A stretch of DNA of 64,000 bases from Nitrospira sp. (GCA_020846195.1 JADLEJ010000003.1:28514-92513), one strand, 5' to 3'. Counted from the first letter of the stretch, positions 25,306 to 35,844 are shown. Numbers and translations are program-made. Notes: generated from the sequence alone by a model not told the origin.

Positions 25306-27003
25306 TTACTCCGGAGCCGTCGCGCGCATATCCCGAATGCGCAATTGAATGCGGTCGTGCCCGTTCCAGTGATTGATCTCGGGCGTGAAGGCCAGATCGA
25401 CCGGCTGATTCTGCCTCAGCCCCTGCTCCGACAGCGACTTCATGCCGAATCCGATACTGTCGAACGGCAGCGACCGCCCCTGGCGAACTGTCATCTTCAG
25501 ATGCTTCTCGCCGACGACGCGCGCCTCCATAATCGCCAGTCCCTTGACCGCAAACATCGGCTCAGGGTTGCCAGCTCCGAATGGATGCAGCGACCCGATT
25601 TCCTGGAGGAGGCGCATATTCACGTCCGTCAGCGAGACTTCGGAGTCGAGATGCAAGGTGGGAACCGCATGGCCTGTCGCAGACCAGGCTCCCGCCACCG
25701 CCGCGAACCGTGCCTGGAACTCCGGCAAGCGAGACTCTTGAATCGTCAGCCCAGCCGCACTGGGATGCCCGCCGAACGCCATCAGCAGATCCTTGCACGA
25801 AGCCAAACCCTGATAGAGATCGAATCCGGGGATCGTCCTCGCCGAGCCTTTGCCGACACCCTGCTCGTTGACGGCCATCACAATCGCCGGACGATGATAG
25901 CGTTCCATCAACCGCGCAGCCACAATGCCCACCACGCCGAGATGCCAGCCGCGCGACGCCAGCACGATTGCCGGCGGCACGTCGCCACCCTCAAGCATCG
26001 CAACCGCTTCCCGCATGATCTCGGCTTCAAGATCCTGCCGGCGGCGATTGAGTTGTTCTAATTCAAGCGCCAGCCGCATCGCCTCCGGCTCGGACTCGGT
26101 CGTCAATAACTGCACGCCTTTGATCGCATGGTCCAAACGTCCGGCGGCATTCAATCTGGGTCCGAGCTTGAATCCAACAGTCTCCGCCGTACAGTCGCGA
26201 GTCACCCCCGCCACCTGCTTCAGCGCCCGAATCCCGCAGCGTGTCCCGCGCGACAGCTGCCGCAACCCTTCCTGCACAAATCCGCGATTCTCATCCTGCA
26301 ACGGCACGACATCGGCAATCGTCGACAGGGCCACCAGATCCAGCAACGAGTCGAGCGCCACGGTGCCCTGGCCATAGCGCTGCCGGTAGGCATCGGCCAC
26401 CTTGTAGGCCAGCCCGCCCGAGCAAAGCCCGCGAAACGGATAACGCGCATCGCGCCGGTGCGGATTCATCACCGCCAGCGCTGCGGGCATCTCCTCATCG
26501 GTTTGATGGTGGTCGGTGACGATGACGTCCATGCCCAGCTGATTGGCCACGGCGATTTCATGGTGCGAGGTGGTGCCGCAATCCGAGGTGACCAGCAGTT
26601 TCACGCCCTCCGCGGCCAGCGCCCGCACCGCGCCTTCATTCAAACCATAGCCTTCGTGAACGCGGTGCGGCACATAGGCCTGCACGTTGGCCCCGAGCCC
26701 ACGGAAAAACGAACAATAAATACTCGTCGCCGACATCCCATCGACATCATAGTCGCCATAAAAACAGACCCGCTCGCCCTGCTGCACGGCATAGCGCAAG
26801 CGGTCGATCGCAACGTCGATATCGGGAATCAAAAATGGATCGTGGGCACGAAGCGGCGTCATCCAGGCCGTCGCTTCATCAGGCGTCGTCACCCCGCGCG
26901 CCAACAGCAGCGATGCCGTGGTCGGTGAAATCGACAAGGCCCTGGCCAGCACCGCCCGCCGGTCCGGATCAATATTGCGAAACACCCAGAGCTTAGACGT
27001 CAT
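25306..27003 (-). CDS. recJ: Single-stranded-DNA-specific exonuclease RecJ
   Basis: DHH-family 5'-3' exonuclease for recombination and mismatch repair. Motifs seen: YGDYDVDGMSATSIY (motif I), SDCGTTSHHEI (motif II), DVIVTDHHQ (motif III, DHH), NPHRRDARYPFRGLCSGGLAYK (motif IV) and the DHHA1 signature FGGHPSAAGLTI. Length 565 is normal. Start ATG at 27003 follows GAGGCAAGG. First gene of a recJ-spoT unit, with a TTGACA promoter upstream. Confidence 0.95.
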   Translation of the reverse strand: MTSKLWVFRNIDPDRRAVLARALSISPTTASLLLARGVTTPDEATAWMTPLRAHDPFLIPDIDVAIDRLRYAVQQGERVCFYGDYDVDGMSATSIYCSFFRGLGANVQAYVPHRVHEGYGLNEGAVRALAAEGVKLLVTSDCGTTSHHEIAVANQLGMDVIVTDHHQTDEEMPAALAVMNPHRRDARYPFRGLCSGGLAYKVADAYRQRYGQGTVALDSLLDLVALSTIADVVPLQDENRGFVQEGLRQLSRGTRCGIRALKQVAGVTRDCTAETVGFKLGPRLNAAGRLDHAIKGVQLLTTESEPEAMRLALELEQLNRRRQDLEAEIMREAVAMLEGGDVPPAIVLASRGWHLGVVGIVAARLMERYHRPAIVMAVNEQGVGKGSARTIPGFDLYQGLASCKDLLMAFGGHPSAAGLTIQESRLPEFQARFAAVAGAWSATGHAVPTLHLDSEVSLTDVNMRLLQEIGSLHPFGAGNPEPMFAVKGLAIMEARVVGEKHLKMTVRQGRSLPFDSIGFGMKSLSEQGLRQNQPVDLAFTPEINHWNGHDRIQLRIRDMRATAPE

Positions 27004-27058
27004 CCTTGCCTCGTCGCGGGCTAAAGTTGAATAGAATCGCCGCGTTCGGATAGCGCGG

Positions 27059-27087
27059 ATGGTAAATGCTCACCATCCCTTTGTCAA
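27059..27087 (-). promoter_or_regulatory. Promoter of the recJ-spoT operon
   Basis: On the minus strand a perfect TTGACA (27082-27087) and TACCAT (27059-27064) are 17 bases apart; the recJ start is about 50 bases downstream. Confidence 0.6.
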
Positions 27088-27180
27088 ACCATGCAACACG
27101 GTCGATGGAGAGAGCGCCGAACGCTGAGAACGGACAGGACAGAGCGAGCACGGAAGCCGGAGGAGCGAGAAAAATGAAGA

Positions 27181-27217
27181 GGGGGAACCGCGAACGAGAC
27201 GTTCGCTATTCCCCCCC
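27181..27217 (-). terminator. Hairpin terminator downstream of pup
   Basis: GGGGGAA at 27181-27187 and CGAACG/CGTTCG in the centre pair with the complementary arm ending in CCCCCC (27211-27217). On the minus strand it follows the pup stop and runs into TCTTCATTTTTC. Read on the plus strand the arm ends in CTTTTT, so it may act in both directions. Confidence 0.55.
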
Positions 27218-27403
27218 TTTTTGCACGTAGTTCTTGACGAACTCTTCAGCGTTCTTTTCGAGGACCTCGTCGATCTCATCGACAAGCTTGTCGATATCTT
27301 CTTTGAGCTTCTTCCCGGTCTCGACGACCTTCGGATTCGCCTTGACCTCGTCCTTCGACTGAGGCTCGCGTTTCGGCTCCTGCTTGCGCTCCTGTTTTTC
27401 CAT
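27206..27403 (-). CDS. pup: Prokaryotic ubiquitin-like protein Pup
   Basis: A 65-residue, highly charged protein whose C-terminal third (IDEVLEKNAEEFVKNYVQKG plus GE) is the diagnostic end of Pup. It ends in Gly-Gly-Glu, so the Glu form can be ligated by PafA without prior deamidation by Dop. The N-terminal half is Lys/Glu/Gln-rich and disordered, as in known Pups. GGGAGG lies 7 bases before the ATG at 27403. Pup marks proteins for the bacterial proteasome. The partners mpa, dop, pafA and prcBA are not in this window; pup stands alone between hppA and recJ, with its own promoter and terminator. Confidence 0.92.
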   Translation of the reverse strand: MEKQERKQEPKREPQSKDEVKANPKVVETGKKLKEDIDKLVDEIDEVLEKNAEEFVKNYVQKGGE

Positions 27404-27452
27404 TCGAGCACCTCCCGTCGTTCTGGGAAACTCTCGTGGACCAGCGCGGCGC

Positions 27453-27470
27453 GTGATCCCTTGCGATCAC
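27453..27470. promoter_or_regulatory. Inverted repeat at the pup transcription start
   Basis: GTGATC (27453-27458), six spacer bases, GATCAC (27465-27470): a perfect 6-6-6 dyad that touches the pup -10 and would cover the start site. Operator function is inferred. Confidence 0.4.
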
Positions 27471-27498
27471 CTTACCTTAGGGTTCTTTTAACCGTCAA
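27469..27498 (-). promoter_or_regulatory. Promoter for pup
   Basis: On the minus strand TTGACG (27493-27498) and TAAGGT (27469-27474) are 18 bases apart. The same TAAGGT -10 is seen at smbP. Confidence 0.4.
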
Positions 27499-27556
27499 GC
27501 CAAGCCCCAAATCCGTAACGCAGCGCCCAACGACGCTGGCAGACTTTTTCAGCATC

Positions 27557-29611
<2,055 letters not shown>

Positions 29612-29638
29612 GGGGTACCCTCCTGTTGGTTAACAATA

Positions 29639-29654
29639 TGTGACTGACGTCACA
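29639..29654. promoter_or_regulatory. CRP/FNR-family type dyad TGTGAN6TCACA in the hppA leader
   Basis: The 16 bases at 29639-29654 read TGTGACTGACGTCACA: a perfect match to the CRP consensus TGTGAN6TCACA. It is centred about 35 bases before the hppA start codon and downstream of the best hppA promoter, where binding would act as a roadblock unless a second promoter exists. Confidence 0.5.
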
Positions 29655-29753
29655 CCATTCCCCGTGGCTTCAACCCTGCGAAAGGACATCTGCAAAGAAG
29701 CCCGAGGGTGATACAGGTGCCATTTTGACGCGAACAAGCCGAAAAACTGGGCT

Positions 29754-29782
29754 AGTCTAGCCATATGACGGAAAGGGATCAA
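29754..29782 (-). promoter_or_regulatory. Candidate hppA promoter with overlapping palindrome
   Basis: On the minus strand TTGATC (29777-29782) and TAGACT (29754-29759) are 17 bases apart. The -10 sits inside a GGCTA-GTC-TAGCC dyad (29750-29762). Leader length would be about 135 bases. Confidence 0.4.
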
Positions 29783-29793
29783 GGTGAAAGATG

Positions 29794-29836
29794 GGAAAAA
29801 AGGAAGGCACGCCCCTGCTCAGCCTTCTTTTTTTCC
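29794..29836. terminator. Bidirectional intrinsic terminator between divergent genes
   Basis: A 15-base stem (29794-29808 with 29822-29836, one G-U pair) has a GAAGGC/GCCTTC core flanked by an A-run on one side and a T-run on the other, so it fits a terminator on both strands. It is placed upstream of both flanking genes (hppA and the 84-residue gene) rather than after one. Confidence 0.6.
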
Positions 29837-29841
29837 GCGGT

Positions 29842-29870
29842 TTGCGGTTCAAAAAGAGACTTGCTATAGT
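29842..29870 (+). promoter_or_regulatory. Promoter for the 84-residue gene
   Basis: TTGCGG (29842-29847) and TATAGT (29865-29870) are 17 bases apart, 20 bases before the start codon. Confidence 0.5.
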
Positions 29871-29890
29871 CCGCGCGAGTGGAGGGCTGT

Positions 29891-30145
29891 ATGGGATTCG
29901 AACCGAACTATATCGTGATCGATGGGCAGACCTTCAGCAAGGCCAAGCTATCGCTGGACAACCACGTCTATAAAAATTGTAACATTGATGATTGCGATCT
30001 CTACTACAGCGGCGGGCAATACGAACTGCTCGACACCCACGTCACGAATTCACGCCTGGTCCTCAACCACCCCGCCAAGGGCATCTACAATGCCTTGCAG
30101 ATCTTCAAGATGAAATCGCCAAGCTCCCGGATCGTCTTCGAGTAA
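29891..30145 (+). CDS. Small hypothetical protein with beta-helix look
   Basis: An 84-residue soluble protein starting MGFEPNYIVIDGQTFSKAK; GGAGGG lies 7 bases before the ATG. Its sequence (FSKAKLSLDNHVYKNCNIDDCDLYYSGG) has the short repeating pattern of pentapeptide or right-handed beta-helix proteins, but is too short to assign. No signal peptide. It has its own promoter and is convergent with the cytochrome operon. Confidence 0.6.
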   Translation: MGFEPNYIVIDGQTFSKAKLSLDNHVYKNCNIDDCDLYYSGGQYELLDTHVTNSRLVLNHPAKGIYNALQIFKMKSPSSRIVFE

Positions 30146-30241
30146 GCGGCCCCCTACTCTCGTGACATCGCCTTGCCGCGTCGCCTAGCAAGACGTATCG
30201 CTTGCCGTTGACCCAGTTCGCCTCACGGACGACGAGTGGCG

Positions 30242-31483
30242 CTATTTGTTGACGGGGATATTCTCGGTGCGTTTGACGATGTCGATCGCTTGGAAGACTG
30301 GGTCCTGCGATCCCTTGGAGGCTTCGGCCTCGACCCGCTGGATGAATGCCGCCGGGCCGGTGATCGGCGCGTAGTTGAGCGTCACGTCGACGTCGAACGT
30401 CTTCGTGTCTTTCGGGGTGGGAAAGGTAAAGGTTTCGACTCGGGTTTCCTCGGGCTTCAAAACCGTATCGTCCAGCACCTTGGCTGCTTCAAAATCGAAG
30501 ATGGTCTTCTGCCCCTTGGCGTCGGCATAGGTCCGGCCATAGACCCGTTTGTCGGTGAACACGGTCTTGAGATTCTTTCCCTTGATGTCGAGATCCAAGA
30601 CCACCGTGGCCCAAGCCGGGTGCGTGGTCGGCAGGTTATGCGGCACAAGACTCTGCACTTTCACGGTTACCGTCGTCTTATCCCCGTCGATCTTGGTTTG
30701 CACGTCCAACTTCGCCGCTTCCTGCCGCAGCTTGCCAATGCGCCCAGGGAAGGTATGGTTGGCGACCTTGCGCTTCTTCTCGCCGTTCGCCGATTCTCCG
30801 ACTTGCTCGGGCATGTGGCAGCTCTGGCACTCCTTGCCGGACTTCACGGCCTGGCTCTGCTCATACGCGCCCAGAAGGTCATTGGCCTTCCCGAGGTTCA
30901 CGGCGGAAGGCACGGACTGGTGGCAATTCAAACAGAGGTCGGACTTCTGGAACAGCCCCAGCTCCATCGATTGATGCGCGAGATTCTGAACGAAATCTTT
31001 GTAGGGTCCGTACAACGTCTTGCTGCCGATCTCGTACTTGGGCTCCGGAGGGTGTTTGGCCCGATCGACTTGTTTGATTAAATGGCATTGCGCGCAGGCG
31101 ACACCATCTAAGGTCGGATCTCCGGACTTGGCTTGATCGACAAAGAGCTGCGCCTGGTCGGGGAACTCACGCACATGGGGCGCATGGCAGCGGAAGCAGG
31201 TCGCTTTGTCTTTGCCGGCGGCAGAATTCAGATACGCATCCAGCGACGCGCGAAAGGCCGGGGAATGAATCGACTTGGAGAGCGGGGAGGTTTCCCACTC
31301 TTCAAACACCCGTTCATGACAACGCTTGCACTTGCTGGAACTGGGGAAGGCCTTTTCGATCACAGCCTGAGATTTGGCATCCTGCGCGCGCGGACCAGGC
31401 TCACTCATATCCCAGACCGCCAGGGCCGCAATGAGCACCGCGCCCCCGATGACGATCTGCCGCATGTATGTGGAAAGCCTCAC
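30242..31483 (-). CDS. Pentahaem cytochrome c, last gene of the eight-gene operon
   Basis: An exported or membrane-anchored protein (hydrophobic IVIGGAVLIAALAVW near the start) with five haem sites: CKRCH, CFRCH, CAQCH, CLNCH and CQSCH. The first is followed by ERVFEEWETSP, as in the cytochrome c554/c' domain, and the C-terminal 190 residues form a haem-free beta-rich domain. I chose the GTG at 31483 because AGGAAGGA lies 7 bases upstream; the ATG at 31465 is possible. The layout closely parallels the next gene upstream, suggesting tandem duplication. A periplasmic electron carrier between the operon's redox protein and an unknown partner (inference). Confidence 0.85.
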   Translation of the reverse strand: MRLSTYMRQIVIGGAVLIAALAVWDMSEPGPRAQDAKSQAVIEKAFPSSSKCKRCHERVFEEWETSPLSKSIHSPAFRASLDAYLNSAAGKDKATCFRCHAPHVREFPDQAQLFVDQAKSGDPTLDGVACAQCHLIKQVDRAKHPPEPKYEIGSKTLYGPYKDFVQNLAHQSMELGLFQKSDLCLNCHQSVPSAVNLGKANDLLGAYEQSQAVKSGKECQSCHMPEQVGESANGEKKRKVANHTFPGRIGKLRQEAAKLDVQTKIDGDKTTVTVKVQSLVPHNLPTTHPAWATVVLDLDIKGKNLKTVFTDKRVYGRTYADAKGQKTIFDFEAAKVLDDTVLKPEETRVETFTFPTPKDTKTFDVDVTLNYAPITGPAAFIQRVEAEASKGSQDPVFQAIDIVKRTENIPVNK

Positions 31484-31510
31484 GTCGCGATCCTTCCTCA
31501 ACTGCCTTGC

Positions 31511-32824
31511 CTACAATGTTTTCACGCGATAGGTCAGGAGCCGGGGCTGCTGATATTCGTCGAGCACATGCTTGGCCTCGTCCCGCTCCTTGTCGTTCTT
31601 CAATGTCGCCAGATACTTGTCTCGCAAAGCCGGCTCCGGCGTGGGAATCAAGGCATAGTTCAAGACCGCCTCAACCGACGCCGGGATCGATCCAGCCGGC
31701 AGCGAATAGGCAAAGGGCACTTTTCGCGTATTGCCCCCCTTGATGAAGGGATCGGGAATCGGCCCGCGGAGAATCTTGTCGTAGGGCAATCCAAACCGCT
31801 TGGTTTCTTCCGCCAAGACCTTGCCGGCCGCGTCCTTGACCGTAATGGTCAGGAGCACTTGCTTCAGCACCGGATCTCCGTCAGGAAAGCTGTGGGGCAA
31901 ACTCCCCACTTTGACAAGCGCGGTCCCTTCGACCGTCCCGCTCGACTTCGCGACCTCGATATCGACGCGCGGCATCCATTCGGCCTGGAGATTCCGGTTC
32001 TTCAACAACGTGCCGGGAATGACGACGCCGCGGAACCAGTGCCGGCCGATCGCCCGCGACATCGATCCGCGCTTCGATGTCGAACTGCCGGTCGATGGCT
32101 CCATGTGGCAATCCTGGCAGACCGTGCCTTGCAGAATTTCTCCCGGCAACTCCCGCTTCGTCACATCCTTTACTTTGTCGAAATGGCAGGAGGTGCAGTA
32201 ATTTGCCCCGCGGAACAGATCCGACTGCGCCCCGACATGCACGAGGTTTTCTTCAGGATTCGCGAAGGGGCCATAGAGCGTCTTCCCTGGCGACAATTTG
32301 AACGTCGGCGGCGGAGCCTGAGCGGTCTCAACGGAACCGATCATGTGGCAGGTGGCGCAGCCGATCCCTTCCACCTGCGGGTTTCCGGCCAGGACTTGGC
32401 TGACAATTTTTTCCGCATGCTGGGGGAACACCGTCGTAGAGGGCACATGGCAGGAGAGGCACCGCTGGCGTTCCTCAACGGTCGGATTCGTCTGCATCCA
32501 CACGCCCAGCACCGTCCGAAAAACCGGCGACTCCAGCGAGGTGCCATGCAGCAATGCGGCATCGACTCGGCCGAACGTTTTCAAATCCGGCGTCTGCTCC
32601 CGCATCCCCTTCCACTCTTCATAGTGGCGGTCATGGCACTGCTTGCAATCTTCGGAGCGGATAAACACATTCTCGATCTCGGCCACCCAGTCGGGCGGCG
32701 CGGCTCCGTCAGGCTTTTGCGCGATGGCCCGCTCGTGCGAGAGCGCATTCAACCCGATGGCCAGGAGCAGAAAACCTCCGATGGCCAGGCGCCGTAACAT
32801 ATGAGATCGTGGAACCTGCGGCAT
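31511..32824 (-). CDS. Pentahaem cytochrome c
   Basis: A 437-residue protein with an N-terminal signal or anchor (LAIGGFLLLAIGLNALS) and five haem sites: CKQCH, CLSCH, CATCH, CTSCH and CQDCH. Haem spacing and flanking phrases (CHDRHYEEW, GIGCATCHMI, KTLYGPF, CQDCHMEP) match those of the downstream cytochrome almost step for step. AAAGGC lies before the ATG. Its start is 10 bases from the stop of the PDZ gene. C-terminal beta domain of about 200 residues has no haem site. Confidence 0.87.
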   Translation of the reverse strand: MPQVPRSHMLRRLAIGGFLLLAIGLNALSHERAIAQKPDGAAPPDWVAEIENVFIRSEDCKQCHDRHYEEWKGMREQTPDLKTFGRVDAALLHGTSLESPVFRTVLGVWMQTNPTVEERQRCLSCHVPSTTVFPQHAEKIVSQVLAGNPQVEGIGCATCHMIGSVETAQAPPPTFKLSPGKTLYGPFANPEENLVHVGAQSDLFRGANYCTSCHFDKVKDVTKRELPGEILQGTVCQDCHMEPSTGSSTSKRGSMSRAIGRHWFRGVVIPGTLLKNRNLQAEWMPRVDIEVAKSSGTVEGTALVKVGSLPHSFPDGDPVLKQVLLTITVKDAAGKVLAEETKRFGLPYDKILRGPIPDPFIKGGNTRKVPFAYSLPAGSIPASVEAVLNYALIPTPEPALRDKYLATLKNDKERDEAKHVLDEYQQPRLLTYRVKTL

Positions 32825-32833
32825 CGCTTGCCT

Positions 32834-33286
32834 TTAATCTCGTTTGCAACCAACAAAGTGAAAATTCACGCCCCACCCGACCGGATCGCTGGGATCGGCG
32901 GGCTCATACGTCCCGACGGTAAAGTTGCATTCCTTCATCGCCTTTTTGATGGCGATGCCGAAATCGATCAGGTTTCGGATTTCCGTCTTATCGATTTCCT
33001 TGATCACGGATCGCACTTTGATGCCGGCATAGTCGGCGCGGGAATTCCCAATCACTTCAAATACGGCGACGCCCTTCGCCTGTTGCAACTTCAGCACTTT
33101 CCGAATCTCTTCATCGACCGCACCCACCGCCACGCCGAATTCCTCACCCAGGCTGACAGCCTCATCCTCCGTCATGGCCTCGGCCTCGGCTGCCGCCAAC
33201 ATTGCAGGCGTCCCTGCCTCTAGGGTGGCGGCCAATAGGCAGAAGGCCAGAAGAAGGCTCCGGCTCAGCGGAACGGAGACGGTCAT
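32834..33286 (-). CDS. Exported PDZ-domain protein
   Basis: A 150-residue protein with a signal peptide (SRSLLLAFCLLAATLEAGTPAMLAAAEA) and one PDZ-like domain (AKGVAVFEVIGNSRADYAGIKVRSVIKEIDKTEIRNLIDFGIAIKKA). It would bind C-termini or act as a scaffold in the periplasm. The start is uncertain: the ATG at 33286 lacks a good ribosome-binding site, and longer starts at 33331 or 33343 exist. It sits between the NxrC-like gene and the two cytochromes with gaps under 90 bases. Confidence 0.7.
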   Translation of the reverse strand: MTVSVPLSRSLLLAFCLLAATLEAGTPAMLAAAEAEAMTEDEAVSLGEEFGVAVGAVDEEIRKVLKLQQAKGVAVFEVIGNSRADYAGIKVRSVIKEIDKTEIRNLIDFGIAIKKAMKECNFTVGTYEPADPSDPVGWGVNFHFVGCKRD

Positions 33287-33366
33287 GAATCGCTGGGTTC
33301 GAATGGCGATCCTTTCAGGAGATAACCACATCTCGCATCGCACGTCGATGCATCAAACCAGGAAAC

Positions 33367-34200
33367 TTAGAGCTTGGCAACCGGATCGATGGCCAATTGG
33401 AACCAGGGGGCGACAGACTTCTGGCCATTGCGCTCTTTGTTCTCACCGTTCCAAACGGCGAACGAGACGGTTTGCACACGGCCCGGCACGAGCCTGGCCT
33501 CATTCTCTTGTTCTTCGCTCGACAGAGGGCGGCGCATCACCACGCGCCACACGCCGTCCTTCCATTGCGCTTTTCCCTGAATGCGCCCCTGTTTTTCTTT
33601 TGTCGTCAATGTGCTGAATCCGCCGCCGATCAGATCTTCCACGGACGACACACGCCTGGGAATGACCTCGAACGTGCGGACGCCGCCTTCCTTTTTTTCT
33701 GTTTGACGCGCGGCGCGGCGGTCGATATCGCTCTGCCAATCCGCTTTCCAATGCCAGATATTGATGTAGTGATCGAGCTGGCCCATGCAGAAAAATGCCG
33801 GCGCGTCGCCGAGCGGCAACCCAATGGCGACGCCGTCTCGAAAGGTGCCGGGAGTCAGGCGGTCGTTTTTCGTGTTGTCCTGCCATTCCAGCAGAAAAGC
33901 GATTTCAGTGCCGTTATGGAGAGAGCGGACTGTCAGTGCTCGCGCCGTCGGCTCAGGCCAAACCGGCCTGGTAATGACTTGTCCGCTCAGCGGCACGGTC
34001 AAGGGTGCGACTTTGGACCAAGCGGCATCGTCTGGAGCAGTGGGTAATTCGCCGTCGGCGAAATGAGAGCGGATGGTCATGCCTTCTGAGCTGACCAGCG
34101 GAATGCCCCATCCGGCTAGAACACTTGCGGCCACGAACAGACCGGCGAAAAACACCAGCAGAAAAGGACGGGACTGGCTGAAGTTCGTCATTCGCACCAT
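33367..34200 (-). CDS. NxrC-like haem-b protein (ethylbenzene dehydrogenase gamma family)
   Basis: A 277-residue exported protein with an N-terminal hydrophobic segment (FLLVFFAGLFVAASVLAGWGI). The rest matches the gamma subunit family of DMSO-reductase-type enzymes, which carries one b-type haem in the periplasm: VPLSGQVITRPVW, EIAFLLEWQDNTKND, FRDGVAIGLPL, APAFFCMGQ, INIWHWKADWQSD, and SFAVWNGENKERNGQ near the end. The phrase around Met139 corresponds to the expected axial Met (inference). The same phrases occur in the nxrC candidate at 40 kb. No matching alpha or beta subunit is adjacent, so it may be a free-standing haem-b electron carrier. Confidence 0.8.
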   Translation of the reverse strand: MVRMTNFSQSRPFLLVFFAGLFVAASVLAGWGIPLVSSEGMTIRSHFADGELPTAPDDAAWSKVAPLTVPLSGQVITRPVWPEPTARALTVRSLHNGTEIAFLLEWQDNTKNDRLTPGTFRDGVAIGLPLGDAPAFFCMGQLDHYINIWHWKADWQSDIDRRAARQTEKKEGGVRTFEVIPRRVSSVEDLIGGGFSTLTTKEKQGRIQGKAQWKDGVWRVVMRRPLSSEEQENEARLVPGRVQTVSFAVWNGENKERNGQKSVAPWFQLAIDPVAKL

Positions 34201-34262
34201 ACAGGTGATTCGACATTCGACGATCGCCGCCGAGAGAGATGCCGAGGACCCGGAACGGAGAC

Positions 34263-35516
34263 CTATGACAGTTTCACCCGGCGAATCTTATTTTCGCCGC
34301 GCTCGCAAATATAGAGATGGCCCTGCGAATCGAGCGTCAAGCCGACCGGCGAATTCACCACGGCTTCAATGCCCAACAGGCCATCGCCGTGCTTAACGGT
34401 GCCGGCCGATTCTTTCGCGACAAATCGCGCCGCGCCGCAGCCGCCCATATTTTTGTCTTCGTAACCGCTGTCGCCGTTGCCCGCCACCGTGGTAATGAGG
34501 CCGGTCGCCGCATCGATCCGGCGCACGCGATGATTCATGGTGTCGGCGACGTAGAGATTGTCTTCGGCGTCAAAGACGACGCCTTCGGGCGCATGCAGCA
34601 TCGCCTTCACGGCAGGCTTGTCGTCTCCGTCGTAACCGTAGCGGCAAATTCCCGCCACCGTTGAAATGATGCCGGTCTGCAGATCGATCTTTCGGACTCG
34701 ATTGCTGCCCTTATCCACCACGACGACGTTGCCCTTGCTGTCCACGGCAATCCCGACGAGGTCATAGAGGCGCGCCTCCATCGCGGGCTTCCCGTCATCC
34801 AGATACATCGACAGGTCCAGCCCATCCGAGCACACCGGCATCAGCCAGCCCTGATCGTCGCTGAAGTCGATGCCGATGGCATCGCCGGAGAGCACGACAA
34901 GACTGCGCGCCACCAAGGGCTGCTCGCGGGATTCGTCTTCCGCCGTCCAGGCGCCGGCCACCGTGGTGACCATGCCGGTCCGCGCGTCGAACCGGCGCAC
35001 CTTATGCGCCTGCGTATCGGCGATGTACATGACATCGTCCCGATCGAACGCAATCGCGGCAGGCCAGGTCAGATTCACGTCGAGTGCCGGACCATCGCCG
35101 TTGAATCCGTGCTGGCCGGTCCCCACGACCGTCGTGATGACGCCAGTCTCCCGGTCGACCCGGCGAATGCGGTTGCTGCCGGAATCGCAGATAAAGAGAT
35201 TGTTGTGTGAGTCGAACGCCACATCAAGCGGCAGATACAGACCGGCTTCGCCACAAGGCCCCTCATCGCCGCTGTAGCAGGTTTCCCCGATCCCGGCGAA
35301 ATTGTGGAGCGTGCCTTCGAGAATGTTGACGCGCCGGATGCGGTCGGAGCCGGACTCAGCAAAGTAGAGCCACTGCTCTTCTTTGTCGAGCGCGACATGA
35401 TGGGGAAGCGGAATGCCCGCCTTCACCGCCCGTTTCCCGTCGCCTGTGCTCCGGGCTTTCCCGTTTCCCGCAAAGGTCTCGATGTAGCCGCCCGCTAACT
35501 GTAGTTCTGTATCCAT
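34263..35516 (-). CDS. NHL-repeat beta-propeller protein
   Basis: A 417-residue protein built from NHL repeats: ITTVVGTGQHGFNGDG, DVMYIADTQAHKVRRFD, NVVVVDKGSNRVRKID, NLYVADTMNHRVRRID and HLYICERGENKIRRV mark successive blades, about six in all. There is no signal peptide, so if the operon works in the periplasm this protein either uses another route or stays cytosolic. NHL propellers usually serve as scaffolds or ligand-binding domains. The gene is followed 62 bases later by the NxrC-like gene. Confidence 0.85.
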   Translation of the reverse strand: MDTELQLAGGYIETFAGNGKARSTGDGKRAVKAGIPLPHHVALDKEEQWLYFAESGSDRIRRVNILEGTLHNFAGIGETCYSGDEGPCGEAGLYLPLDVAFDSHNNLFICDSGSNRIRRVDRETGVITTVVGTGQHGFNGDGPALDVNLTWPAAIAFDRDDVMYIADTQAHKVRRFDARTGMVTTVAGAWTAEDESREQPLVARSLVVLSGDAIGIDFSDDQGWLMPVCSDGLDLSMYLDDGKPAMEARLYDLVGIAVDSKGNVVVVDKGSNRVRKIDLQTGIISTVAGICRYGYDGDDKPAVKAMLHAPEGVVFDAEDNLYVADTMNHRVRRIDAATGLITTVAGNGDSGYEDKNMGGCGAARFVAKESAGTVKHGDGLLGIEAVVNSPVGLTLDSQGHLYICERGENKIRRVKLS

Positions 35517-35556
35517 GGACGTCTGTGCGTCTCCTGCTTCACACCGGGAATGATAG

Positions 35557-35844
35557 TTACGCGCGCGAAGCCGGTTGCGCGACAGCGGCCGGCTGATCGA
35601 CGGTCATCGATTGAACCGGCGCGGCGGTAATGGCTGGCGCTGGCGCCGCGGCCTGTTGTTGCTGCTGCGCCGCGAGCGCTTGGGCCTCGGCCTCAATAGC
35701 GTCGGCTTCATGCACGGACTTCTTGAAGCCCTTGATGGCTTTGCCCAATCCCTCGCCTAGCTGCGGCAACTTGCCGGCACCGAAAATAATCAGCACGATC
35801 ACGAGGATCAGAATCAGCTCTGTGAATCCAAGACTCCCAAACAT
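35557..35844 (-). CDS. tatA: Twin-arginine translocase subunit TatA/TatE
   Basis: A 95-residue protein with the standard layout: [22 protein letters not shown] (membrane helix), the FGAGKLP hinge at 20-26, an amphipathic helix ([19 protein letters not shown]) and a Gln/Ala/Pro-rich tail. AGGAAGGAG precedes the ATG at 35844. Tat exports folded cofactor-loaded proteins. Its location inside this operon, without tatB or tatC, suggests a dedicated pore for an operon-linked client or just extra TatA (inference). Confidence 0.92.
   Translation of the reverse strand: MFGSLGFTELILILVIVLIIFGAGKLPQLGEGLGKAIKGFKKSVHEADAIEAEAQALAAQQQQQAAAPAPAITAAPVQSMTVDQPAAVAQPASRA

Noticed and set aside
30146..30241. 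Terminator between the convergent 84-residue gene and the cytochrome operon
   Set aside because: Only a 5-base stem (GCAAG/CTTGC) with no U-tract is visible, too weak to annotate.
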